64,000 nucleotides of DNA, from contig JARGPL010000007.1 of the NCBI GenBank assembly GCA_029210175.1, positions 1-64,000 of the forward strand, given 5' to 3'. A program made the position numbers and the translations under genes. Below the pieces are notes generated by a model. That model saw nothing but the letters and a program-made list of their open reading frames with translations. It ran no database searches and was not told the origin of the DNA. Source of the stretch: Minwuia sp. (GTDB lineage: Bacteria; Pseudomonadota; Alphaproteobacteria; Minwuiales; Minwuiaceae). This document shows, piece by piece, positions 33,666 to 41,279 of the stretch; within the stretch, counting starts at the first letter, position 1; every line of letters starts with the position of its first letter.

Positions 33666-34511
33666 ATGGCGATACTTTCCCTCTCCAGCCAGGTGGCCAT
33701 GGGGCACGTGGGCAATTCGGCGACCGCGTTCGCGCTGCGCCGTCTCGGCCATGTTGTGTGGGATGTGCCGACGACCGTGCTCAGCTTTCACCCCGGCCAT
33801 GGACGCCCCGAAGGCAAGGCACTGGAATGCGGGGCGGTGTCCGCCATCATGCGGGCCATCGTCGCCCGCGCCCGACCGGACATGATATTCTCCGGCTACC
33901 TCGCCGACGCGACGAACGGGGAGATGCTGGCCCGACAGCTGGACCGGATGCGGGTGGACGCACCGTGCCGGTATGTTCTCGACCCCGTCATCGGGGATGC
34001 CCATACCGGGCGTTATGTCGCGCCGGATGTGGCGACGGTGATCCGCGATACCCTGATGCCGCGCGCCGACATCGTGCTGCCCAACCGGTTCGAACTCGGG
34101 GTGCTGGCCGGCATGCCCACGGCGACGGAGCGGGAAGTGACGGAGGCCGCGCGTCATCTGCTGACGCTCGGCCCCAAAACCGTCATCTGCACCTCCGCCC
34201 CCGGGCCGGAGGACCAGGCCCACGTCATGGTGTTTCAGCAGACATCAGCACACCGCATTTCCATGACAGCCATCCCCGATGCCCCCCACGGTACCGGCGA
34301 CCTGTTTGCCGGGGTGTTCATGGCGCGCATGCTGGACGGCATGCCGCTGCACCACGCCGCCGCGCTTGCCGCCGCATCGGTGCATGCCGTGATCGGCTGG
34401 TCGCGGGCGCTGGGGGATGGTGATCTGGCGCTGGTGGCCGCCCAGTCTGCCCTGCTGGATCCCCCGCTGGAGGCCGAGATCACGGACCTGCAGCCCCGCG
34501 CCGAGACTTGA
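33666..34511 (+). CDS. pdxY: Pyridoxal kinase
   Basis: The 281-aa protein is a ribokinase-fold PfkB-type enzyme: SLSSQVAMGHVGNSATAFALRRLGH at the start, FSGYLADA, VLDPVIGDAHTGRYV (about residues 107-121), LPNRFELGVLAG and the anion-hole motif PHGTGDLFAGVFMARML (about 209-225) with catalytic Asp. It phosphorylates pyridoxal to PLP in B6 salvage. The ATG at 33666 has AAGGA upstream and starts the conserved N-terminus; the frame is open 32 codons more. It is divergent from the mcl2 gene. Confidence 0.9.
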   Translation: MAILSLSSQVAMGHVGNSATAFALRRLGHVVWDVPTTVLSFHPGHGRPEGKALECGAVSAIMRAIVARARPDMIFSGYLADATNGEMLARQLDRMRVDAPCRYVLDPVIGDAHTGRYVAPDVATVIRDTLMPRADIVLPNRFELGVLAGMPTATEREVTEAARHLLTLGPKTVICTSAPGPEDQAHVMVFQQTSAHRISMTAIPDAPHGTGDLFAGVFMARMLDGMPLHHAAALAAASVHAVIGWSRALGDGDLALVAAQSALLDPPLEAEITDLQPRAET

Positions 34512-34575
34512 CGCACCGCGTTCGACATTCCAGTTTCAGGAAGGTTGTTCAGCAAACCGGGACGGAGCGTGGAAC

Positions 34576-34983
34576 ATGAACATCGGAGACGCCGCACGGG
34601 CCGCAGGCCTGCCCACCAAGACCGTGCGCTATTATGCCGACATCGGACTGGTCACCCCCAGCGCGCGACGCGCCAACGGCTATCGCGACTATGGCGTGCA
34701 GGAGGTGCAGCAGCTCAGGTTCGTGCAGCGCACCCGCAGCTTCGGGTTCAGCATCGATACATGTCGAGAGCTTCTGGCGCTGTATGCCGACCACAACCGC
34801 GCCAGCGCCGACGTGAAAGCCATTGCGCTGGACCACCTGACGCAGATCGAGGCCAAGATGGCAGAGCTGCAGTCGCTGCACGATGAACTGACCCACCTCG
34901 CCACCGCCTGCCAGGGCGACACGCGCCCGGATTGCCCGATCCTGGACGGGCTGGCGGTGGGGGATGATACCTATGAGAACTAG
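34576..34983 (+). CDS. cueR: Copper-responsive MerR-family activator CueR/HmrR
   Basis: The 135-aa protein has the MerR N-terminal DNA-binding domain (NIGDAARAAGLPTKTVRYYADIGLV), a dimerisation helix and a C-terminal metal loop with Cys112 and Cys120 (CQGDTRPDC), plus Ser77, exactly the positions that distinguish monovalent-metal sensors (Cu+, Ag+, Au+) from divalent ones. It should activate copper-export genes, but no copA, cueO or metallochaperone lies in the window. Its TAG interlocks with the TAG of the convergent low-G+C gene. Confidence 0.9.
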   Translation: MNIGDAARAAGLPTKTVRYYADIGLVTPSARRANGYRDYGVQEVQQLRFVQRTRSFGFSIDTCRELLALYADHNRASADVKAIALDHLTQIEAKMAELQSLHDELTHLATACQGDTRPDCPILDGLAVGDDTYEN

Positions 34984-35324
34984 GCCAAGCAAACTGGTCG
35001 ATAAATGTTCTGAGGCGCAATCAAACTTGGCGCCCGAATACCACGGTCGCTGTTGGACATCCGCAGCCGATACCCTTTTTCCAGCCACGCGATCAGATGG
35101 TCCTCATGTGAAACCAATTTGTAATCCTTCTTGAACCGGGTCATTGAAACTACGAAGTTTCCATCTTTGTGCCTGTGCGGAAACAGCAAGACACCCTGAT
35201 TTGAACCATATTTTACAAAGGCATGTAGCTTCATCATTGATTCGACCCAATTCCGATCTCGATTTTGTGATTCTATTTCTATAGCACACTCGAACCTATT
35301 CCTTTTGGGAGCAGAATTCCACAT
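34980..35324 (-). CDS. Low-G+C orphan hypothetical protein
   Basis: The frame encodes up to 114 aa (start uncertain: ATG at 35324 or at 35237/35234, none with a good ribosome-binding site). The sequence reads like a real protein: KLHAFVKYGSNQGVLLFPHRHKDGNFVVSMTRF, HEDHLIAWLEKGYRLRMSNSD and APSLIAPQNIYRP. It is basic, with mixed alpha/beta pattern and no known motif; I do not recognise a family. G+C over 35101-35280 is about 40% by hand count, far below its neighbours, suggesting recent acquisition. The ATG at 35324 would overlap the start of the divergent sulfurtransferase gene. Confidence 0.6.
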   Translation of the reverse strand: MWNSAPKRNRFECAIEIESQNRDRNWVESMMKLHAFVKYGSNQGVLLFPHRHKDGNFVVSMTRFKKDYKLVSHEDHLIAWLEKGYRLRMSNSDRGIRAPSLIAPQNIYRPVCLA

Positions 35325-36189
35325 GACCACACGGCCGGAACTGATCGTGACACCTGCGTTCGTCGAGGACGGGGTGAAACGGGGCACCATCCGGGTGATC
35401 GACTGCACCGTCATCTTCGAGATCAAGAAGGTCGGGGCATCCACCATCCACAGCGGGCGTGACGCGTGGCTGAAGGGGCATGTGCCCGGTGCCGCCTATC
35501 TGCACATGGTCGATGACCTGTCGGACCCGAACGGGGCCTATGCCTTCACGCTTGCACCGCAGCCGCAGATCGACCGGGTGCTGTCCGCCATCGGCATACG
35601 CCCCGATGACACCGTCGTGCTCTACGGCTCCGGCACCGCTGTCGCGGTGATGCGGGCGTGGTGGGTGCTGAAGGTGTCCGGCGTGGCGGACGTGCGCATC
35701 ATGGACGGCGGCTGGCAGCGCTGGCTGGATGAAGGCCGGGCTGTGGCAACGGGTGAGGAACAGTTCACGCCATCCAATTTCAGGGGCACGCGGGATCCCT
35801 CAGCGGTGGCTGACAAGGACGACATTCGCCGCGCCATCGCCGACGGTGATGCCCTGCTGGTCAACGCCCTGTCCGCGGCGCAGTTCACGGGCACAGGCGG
35901 CACCCATTACGGGCGCCCCGGGCGCATCCCGTCCAGCATCTCCATCCCCGCCGCCGATCTGGTGAACCCCATGACAGGCCAGTTCGCGTCCCCGGCCGAA
36001 ATCACGCAACGCCTCGCCCATGTCGATCGCGACAAGCAGGTGATCACCTATTGCGGTGGTGGCATCGCGGCAGCGGCGACCCTTTTCGCCCTGCACGTTG
36101 CCGGGCACGACAGGCTCAGCCTCTATGACAATTCCCTGCTGGAATGGTCGACCGAAGCCGACCTGCCGATGGAAACCGGGGAGGGCTGA
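35323..36189 (+). CDS. Sulfurtransferase with two rhodanese domains
   Basis: The 288-aa protein has an inactive N-terminal rhodanese half (VIDCTVIFEIKKVGAST..., GHVPGAAYLHMVDDLSDPNG) and a C-terminal half with the catalytic loop TYCGGGIAAAATLFALHVAGH (Cys about residue 243). This is the tandem layout of thiosulfate or 3-mercaptopyruvate sulfurtransferases. The CGGGIA loop is different from the CRxGx[RT] loop of classical rhodanese, so the donor is uncertain. ATG at 35323 with GGGAG upstream; an in-frame TTG at 35305 is also possible. It precedes the EEP-family gene by 12 bases. Confidence 0.87.
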   Translation: MTTRPELIVTPAFVEDGVKRGTIRVIDCTVIFEIKKVGASTIHSGRDAWLKGHVPGAAYLHMVDDLSDPNGAYAFTLAPQPQIDRVLSAIGIRPDDTVVLYGSGTAVAVMRAWWVLKVSGVADVRIMDGGWQRWLDEGRAVATGEEQFTPSNFRGTRDPSAVADKDDIRRAIADGDALLVNALSAAQFTGTGGTHYGRPGRIPSSISIPAADLVNPMTGQFASPAEITQRLAHVDRDKQVITYCGGGIAAAATLFALHVAGHDRLSLYDNSLLEWSTEADLPMETGEG

Positions 36190-36201
36190 CAGGGCAGACA
36201 G

Positions 36202-36882
36202 ATGCGCATCGTCAGCCTGAACATCCGCCATGGCGGCGGTGCAAGGACCCCGGCGCTTGCGGACTATCTGATCGGCGCGGATGCCGATGTCCTGGCGGTG
36301 ACCGAATTCAGGCTGGGGAAGACGGGATCACTGCTGACCGAGCGGTTGGCGGATGCAGGCTATGCGTATCAGCACTGGACCGTGGGGCAGCCCCGCAAGA
36401 ACGCCGTCCTGCTGGCAACGCGACACCCCATGGAACCGCTGACCATCAGCCCGCCCGCAGAACATGCGCACCGGTTCGCGGGCATTCGGCTGGGGCAGAT
36501 GGAGATATGGGCGGTCTACATGGCCCTGGGCAAGGACAAGCTGCCGGTTTACCGGTTCCTGCACGACAACACGCCGAATGCGGCGGTGCTGGTCGGCGAT
36601 TTCAATACCGGCCTGCACCATCTGGATGAAACGGGGAAGATCTTTACCGCCGTTGATGCGTTCACCCGGCTGCAGACCCTTGGATGGGTAGACGCCTGGC
36701 GGCAACGTCATGGCGACGCAGCACGGGAATTCAGCCGGTTCTCGCACGCCGGCAACGGCTTTCGCCTGGATCATGCGTTCGTGACAGGCACTCTCGCCGG
36801 AAAGGTCAGCGCATGCTCTTGCGACCATGGCACCCGACCTCTGCTGACGGACCACTCCGCAATCACGATCGATCTTGATTGA
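36202..36882 (+). CDS. Endonuclease/exonuclease/phosphatase (EEP) family protein
   Basis: The 226-aa protein has the exonuclease III-type fold: VSLNIRHGGG with the metal-binding Asn, VLAVTEFR (Glu ligand, about residues 32-39), VLVGDFNTG (about 131-139), FRLDHAFV and the terminal LLTDHSAITID (catalytic Asp-His). This arrangement hydrolyses phosphodiesters in DNA, or phospholipid and phosphoinositide-like substrates. No signal peptide is present. It follows the sulfurtransferase gene closely and is probably co-transcribed. Confidence 0.85.
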   Translation: MRIVSLNIRHGGGARTPALADYLIGADADVLAVTEFRLGKTGSLLTERLADAGYAYQHWTVGQPRKNAVLLATRHPMEPLTISPPAEHAHRFAGIRLGQMEIWAVYMALGKDKLPVYRFLHDNTPNAAVLVGDFNTGLHHLDETGKIFTAVDAFTRLQTLGWVDAWRQRHGDAAREFSRFSHAGNGFRLDHAFVTGTLAGKVSACSCDHGTRPLLTDHSAITIDLD

Positions 36883-36950
36883 GCCCCTCTGTCAGAGAGA
36901 TCAGGTGCCACCGATCCAACAATGAACCGGCAGCACCGACCAACCTGTCA

Positions 36951-39125
36951 TCAGGCGAATTCGACACCATTGCTGGCCATGGGCATCACGGATACCTGGT
37001 GACCTGCTGCCGAAATGGCGTTCGCCAGCGCGGGCGCTGATGGCGGCGTGCTGGGTTCACCAACACCGCTCGGTGCCGCCGCCGAAGGCACGATATGCAC
37101 GTCGATGGCCCCGATATCGCCAATGCGCAGGGGTTCGTAGTCGGGGAAGTTCGACTGATCGACAACACCCCGGGTCAGGGTGATCTCGTCGCGCATCGCA
37201 TGACCGATGCCATAGCCGATGCCGCCTTCCATCTGCGCCTTGATCACGTCCGGGTTGACGGCGATGCCGCAATCCACGGCGCAGGTGACCCGCTCGATCC
37301 GGACGCCACTGCTGGCATCGCCCGAGATCTCCACCACTTCGGCCACGTAGGAACCGAAGGACTTGTGCACGGCGATCCCCTGCGACCGACCCGCAGCAGC
37401 CTTGCCCCAGCCCGCTTTCTCTGCGGCCAGCTTCAGGACAGCGGCCTTGCGGTCCCTGTCGCTGTTGCCGTCCTGGTCCCCCGCAAGATATTCCAGACGG
37501 AATTCCAGCGGGTCCCGGCTAGCGGCACGCGCCGCCATCTCCATCATGGTTTCCATGGCATAGGCTGTGTGCGTATGACCCACGGATCGCCACCACAGCG
37601 TGCTGGTCGCCTTCTTCGTGTCCGTCAGGCCGACATGCATGCCGGGAATGCGGTATGGCGTGTCCGCGACCCCTTCAACAGACGAATGGTCGACCCCGTC
37701 GTGGACGATGGTCGCCTCGAACGGTGTGCCCTTCATGATCGACTGACCCGCGATCCGGTGATCCCAGGCAACGATCCTGCCGTCCGCGTCCAGACCCACA
37801 CGCACCTTGTGACCAAAGGCCGGGCGATAGTAACCGCCGCGCATGTCATCCTCCCGCGACCAGACCAGTTTCACCGGACGTGTCCTGTCGGTGATCGCAA
37901 AGGCCAGCGCCGCCTCCACCTGATAATCCGCCGTCGGTGTGGCACGCCGACCGAAGGAGCCACCGGCCAGCATCGTGTTGATGCGCACCTTCTCCATCGG
38001 CAACTGAAGGATCTGCGCCATGGCCATGTGCGGAATGGTCGTGAACTGACATCCGTCATGCAGGGTCACACCACCATCGGCGTCTGCTTCGATGGTGCAG
38101 TTCAGCGGCTCCATCGCGGCATGGGCAAGCAGCGGGAAATAGAACGTCTGCTCGACGATCTTCTCGGCCTTGTCCATCGGTGCGGGCGCGTTCTTCAGTA
38201 CGTTGTAAGCCGGTTCGGCATTCAGCGCCGCCTCGATCTCCGCGCGAATGGTGGCGGAAGAACGGCTCTCCGCCTGCGACATGTCCCACTGGACCTCAAC
38301 CGCGTCCCGCGCCTGCATCGCCGCCCAGGTGTTTTCCGCATAGACCGCGACACCGGCCTTGTTGGGCAGGGTCGCAGCCCGGATGAAGCCCTTGACCGAC
38401 CGGGCAGCCGCATCGTCGAACCCCGCAACCAGACCGCCGAACTGTGGCGGGCGGGCAATGACCGCAACCATCTGGTTCGGCAGATGCAGATCCATCGCGA
38501 ACTTTGCCTGGCCGTTGCCCTTGATGGCACTGTCCAGACGCCGCACATCGGCATTGCCGATCAGACGCCATGTGGCCGGGTCTTTCAGCCGGGGCGAGGC
38601 GGGCACATCCATGCCAGCCGCCGCCGCAACGAAATCACCCAGCGGTGCGGACTTGCCGCCGCCAACGACAGCACCGTCAACGATATCCAGCGTGGCAGCA
38701 TCAACCCCCCAGGTCCTTGCCGCTGCCTTGATCAGCATCTCCCGCGCGGCAGCGCCTGCCGTGCGGTACTGGCTGAAGGAATTGGCCATGGCGGTCGACC
38801 CGCCCGTGCCCTGGAACTGACCGAACGCCAGATTGGCATAGAGCTTCGGGTTGGACGGCGCGAAGTCATAGCCGATCTGGTCCATGCGCAGACCAAGCTC
38901 TTCCGCGATCAGAGTGGAAAGCCCGGTGGCCGGTCCCTGCCCCATCTCGAAATGCTTGATGATCGCTGTGACGCGCCCATCGGCACCGATCCGGATGAAG
39001 GGCGTCAGTTGTGCGCCCGCGTCACCGGCGGCCAGTGCGCCGTCGGCACCGACACCGACAACCAGAACGGCAGCCAGGGCAGATGCGCCCTGCAGGAACC
39101 CGCGGCGGGATGTTTCAATGGTCAT
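36951..39125 (-). CDS. iorB: Molybdenum hydroxylase large subunit (isoquinoline 1-oxidoreductase beta type)
   Basis: The 724-aa protein has a twin-arginine signal (SRRGFLQGASALAAVLVVGVG, residues 6-26), pointing to folded export, and the molybdopterin-binding domains of the xanthine oxidase family: GQGPATGLSTLIAEELG, GTGGSTAMANSFSQYRTAG, AHAAMEPLNCTIEAD (about residues 340-354), GGSFGRRATPTADYQVEAA and the C-terminal PSGVGEPSTPPSAPALANAI with the catalytic-Glu motif GxGE. Subunits of this kind hydroxylate N-heterocycles or oxidise aldehydes. It follows the small Fe-S subunit gene by three bases. A chaperone (XdhC type) is absent. Confidence 0.88.
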   Translation of the reverse strand: MTIETSRRGFLQGASALAAVLVVGVGADGALAAGDAGAQLTPFIRIGADGRVTAIIKHFEMGQGPATGLSTLIAEELGLRMDQIGYDFAPSNPKLYANLAFGQFQGTGGSTAMANSFSQYRTAGAAAREMLIKAAARTWGVDAATLDIVDGAVVGGGKSAPLGDFVAAAAGMDVPASPRLKDPATWRLIGNADVRRLDSAIKGNGQAKFAMDLHLPNQMVAVIARPPQFGGLVAGFDDAAARSVKGFIRAATLPNKAGVAVYAENTWAAMQARDAVEVQWDMSQAESRSSATIRAEIEAALNAEPAYNVLKNAPAPMDKAEKIVEQTFYFPLLAHAAMEPLNCTIEADADGGVTLHDGCQFTTIPHMAMAQILQLPMEKVRINTMLAGGSFGRRATPTADYQVEAALAFAITDRTRPVKLVWSREDDMRGGYYRPAFGHKVRVGLDADGRIVAWDHRIAGQSIMKGTPFEATIVHDGVDHSSVEGVADTPYRIPGMHVGLTDTKKATSTLWWRSVGHTHTAYAMETMMEMAARAASRDPLEFRLEYLAGDQDGNSDRDRKAAVLKLAAEKAGWGKAAAGRSQGIAVHKSFGSYVAEVVEISGDASSGVRIERVTCAVDCGIAVNPDVIKAQMEGGIGYGIGHAMRDEITLTRGVVDQSNFPDYEPLRIGDIGAIDVHIVPSAAAPSGVGEPSTPPSAPALANAISAAGHQVSVMPMASNGVEFA

Positions 39126-39128
39126 CGC

Positions 39129-39590
39129 TCAGGCCTCCAGGATTTCTGATGCGCGCTGAATGCCGGCGCGAATACGCTGATAGGTGGCGCAGCGGCAGGC
39201 ATTGCCCGCCATGTAGTCATTGATGTCTTCGACGGACGGCCTGGCATTGCCGGTCAGCAACCCGACCGCCGACATGACCTGCCCGGACTGGCAATAGCCA
39301 CACTGCACGACATCCAGCTCGACCCAGGCCTGCTGCACCGCATCGGCTATCCTGCCGTCCAGCCCCTCGATCGTGGTGATCTCGGCATCCACCACATCCT
39401 CGACAAAGGTCAGACAGGACCGCGTCGGCTCCCCATCCACATGCACCGTGCAGGCGCCGCAGGACGCCACGCCGCACCCGAACTTGGTACCGGTCAGCTT
39501 CAGTTCATCCCGAATGACCCACAGCAGCGGGGTGCCAGGTTCGGCATCGACCGTACGTTCGGTGCCGTTCAGTTTCAGTTTCAGGGCCAT
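39129..39590 (-). CDS. iorA: 2Fe-2S subunit of molybdenum hydroxylase (isoquinoline 1-oxidoreductase alpha type)
   Basis: The 153-aa protein carries two 2Fe-2S sites: the plant-ferredoxin-like CGVASCGACTVHVDG with a further Cys in RSCLTF (about residues 39-60), and the helical site CGYCQSGQVM plus NACRCATYQRI (about 98-140). It passes electrons from the molybdenum centre to an acceptor; the third subunit (FAD) of xanthine oxidase is missing, as is usual for the two-subunit isoquinoline/aldehyde type that donates to cytochromes. It is the first gene of the pair, behind a palindrome at 39634-39646. Confidence 0.9.
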   Translation of the reverse strand: MALKLKLNGTERTVDAEPGTPLLWVIRDELKLTGTKFGCGVASCGACTVHVDGEPTRSCLTFVEDVVDAEITTIEGLDGRIADAVQQAWVELDVVQCGYCQSGQVMSAVGLLTGNARPSVEDINDYMAGNACRCATYQRIRAGIQRASEILEA

Positions 39591-39633
39591 GCGGGGTCTC
39601 CCGGAGGGTTGTGCAATTGATCAATCTGACTTG

Positions 39634-39646
39634 TGACTGTCAGTCA
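39634..39646. promoter_or_regulatory. Perfect palindrome TGACTG-T-CAGTCA upstream of iorAB
   Basis: A 13-bp perfect dyad lies 44 bp before the iorA start. A short palindrome ATTGATCAAT (39616-39625) stands between it and the gene. TGACTG/CAGTCA dyads are typical of TetR-family operators. No regulator gene is adjacent. The rest of the 39591-39851 gap shows only a 58-codon open frame (39670-39846) without supporting features. Confidence 0.45.
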
Positions 39647-39851
39647 TTAGGTCAAGTCTAACCCAATCCATGAACAGGACACGTCACGATTTGCAACAGC
39701 GTGTGCGGCAGGCAGAAGAAGCTGGCGGACCAATCCGGAACCACCGAAAGGCAATCGTTTCCACATGGGGTGGTTCAGGAACGCGGGGTGCTCTGGTCCA
39801 GACTGCGCGGGACCATCGAACCCATATCTCCGGGCCGTACATTTGAGAGAC

Positions 39852-39927
39852 TGGTGCCGCTGAGAGGACTCGAACCTCCGACCTACTAATTACGAATCAG
39901 TTGCTCTACCAGCTGAGCTACAGCGGC
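39852..39927 (-). tRNA. tRNA-Thr (anticodon CGU)
   Basis: Read on the minus strand it starts GCCGCTG (39927-39921) and ends CAGCGGC + A + CCA (down to 39852), forming a complete 7-bp acceptor stem. The D-arm has AGCTCAGCTGGTAGAGCA, the anticodon stem ACTGA/TTAGT encloses the loop TTCGTAA (anticodon CGT), and the T-loop is GTTCGAGTC. CCA is encoded. CGU reads ACG threonine codons. Confidence 0.95.
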
Positions 39928-40116
39928 GCACCGGGCCGTTGCCGAGGCGCGGTCTATAGCGGGAAAATTTGGGTGGTGCAACTCCCTGTCGCTGGCTGCG
40001 GACGCTGTCATTGCGCCGCGGTGCGGGACCCGCGCAGATGCCCTTCCACCATGTCAGCTTCACATCCTGCTGCCAGAAGCTGGCGTGGCGGTCGGGGTCA
40101 AGGACACACCTGCCGT

Positions 40117-40581
40117 CTGGGTGAGGCGCTGGATGATGGCGCGATCGGCATGTCATCGGGTCTCTATTACCCGCCTGCGACCAGGGCGACGACGGCAGAA
40201 GTCTGTCGGGTGGCGGAACCGCTGGGCGACGCAGGCGGTGTCTATACCGCCCACATGCGCGACGAGGGCGACGACATCCTGGCAGCGATGGATGAGGCAT
40301 TTCTGATCGGGCGGCATGCGAACGCCCCGGTCGTGATTTCGCACCACAAGTGCAATGGCCGGGCGAACTTCGGGCTGACCGACCGGGGCCATCTGAGGGC
40401 CGGAGCCTTTGCCGATATCGTGATCTTCGACCCGGACACGGTGGGTGATCGCGCCACGTTCGACGCCCCGATCAACCGGTCGGCGGGGATCGAGCGTGTG
40501 TTCGTCAATGGTCAGGAGAGCTTTTCCGGCGGCACGGTCAGCAGCACGCGCAAGGGCCGGGTGCTGCGCCGCGGCAAATGA
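40117..40581 (+). pseudogene. D-aminoacylase remnant, N-terminally truncated and internally deleted
   Basis: The frame starts inside the family without a proper beginning: DDGAIGMSSGLYYPPATRATTAEV, VYTAHMRDEGDDILAAMDEAFLIG and VVISHHKCNGRANFG match the middle of N-acyl-D-amino-acid deacylases (about residue 180 to 270 of about 480-500). Directly after NFG (junction near 40372) the sequence jumps to LTDRGHLRAGAFADIVIFDPDTVGDRATF, the C-terminal end of the family. The first 180 residues with HxH metal ligands and about 150-200 central residues are gone. The frame is kept at the internal junction. The 190 bp between the tRNA and this frame hold no recognisable N-terminal part. An intact paralogue is at 7343. 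Confidence 0.82.
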
Positions 40582-40598
40582 CAACGCCGGTCTGCACC

Positions 40599-41279
40599 TC
40601 AGTCATCGTCGCGGGGTGCGGGACCTTTCAGCCAGACCTTGATATCGCGGGCAAACAGACGGCGCGCGTCCGGTGACAGGCGGCTGAGCCAGCGCATCAG
40701 ACCACGGCGCAGGTCGTCTTCGGCGACGTCAGCATGATGCGCCTGCAGCAGGATATCGCGATAGTCTTCCACCGTATCCAGACCCCATTCATTGTCCTTG
40801 GGGTCAAAGGTGTCGATGCGGGTCTTGATCGCCGGGATGGAAAGAACGGCTTCGCGCAGGATCTCTGATTCCAGATCGAATCCCCCCCATTCCTGCCACC
40901 AACCAGTGCTGCCCTTTCGGCTGAGCAGGTAGTTGTAGACGATCTGCCCCTGGATGCTGCGGGCGCGGTCGCGGGCTTCCTGTTCAAGACGCGCATTGTC
41001 GCCCGTCTCCATCAGTGCGACCTCCGCCACCTTGAACTGGGTCAGTCCGCGTTCTTCCCAGACCTTCAGCGCCTCGGCAGGCACCGTGATCTCCCCCGGG
41101 CGGCGATTGCTGCCGGAGACACCGGCGCGGCGGCGACTGCTGTCGCCCCCGCCCGGCCCCCGGCCACCCGACCGGAATCCACCAGTTCCAGCCTTGGCTG
41201 GCCTGCTGTTCCCCGGTCCGCTGTTGCCTGAACCGCGGTTACCCGATCCACGATTGCCCTTCGGGGGTTGTGAACTCAC
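40599..41279 (-). CDS. Hypothetical protein with Gly/Arg-rich N-terminal tail
   Basis: The 226-aa protein has a disordered first 60 residues with repeats of GSGNRGSGNSGPGN and RSGGRGPGGGDSSRRR, resembling RGG-type RNA-binding tails. Residues 63-90 (EITVPAEALKVWEERGLTQFKVAEVALMETG) and the C-terminal half (GWWQEWGGFDLESEILREAVLSIPAI, DLRRGLMRWLSRLSPDARRLFARDI) are ordered and helical. I do not recognise a domain family. Its ATG overlaps the ilvE stop (ATGA-type), so the two are co-transcribed. Confidence 0.75.
   Translation of the reverse strand: MSSQPPKGNRGSGNRGSGNSGPGNSRPAKAGTGGFRSGGRGPGGGDSSRRRAGVSGSNRRPGEITVPAEALKVWEERGLTQFKVAEVALMETGDNARLEQEARDRARSIQGQIVYNYLLSRKGSTGWWQEWGGFDLESEILREAVLSIPAIKTRIDTFDPKDNEWGLDTVEDYRDILLQAHHADVAEDDLRRGLMRWLSRLSPDARRLFARDIKVWLKGPAPRDDD

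Noticed and set aside
37095-39149. Very long open frame (684 codons) on the plus strand opposite the molybdenum hydroxylase genes
   Set aside because: It lies exactly antisense to iorB/iorA, its product is rich in His/Arg/Gly without any domain, and the opposite strand carries clear family motifs. Long antisense frames are common in high-G+C DNA.
39670-39846. 58-codon open frame between iorA and tRNA-Thr
   Set aside because: No ribosome-binding site, no recognisable sequence, Arg/Gly-rich as expected from non-coding high-G+C DNA.
39852-40581. Possible genomic island attached to tRNA-Thr
   Set aside because: Integrases use the tRNA 3' end, which faces the iorAB side; no integrase gene and no duplicate of the tRNA 3' end were seen. 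The D-aminoacylase remnant lies on the 5' side.
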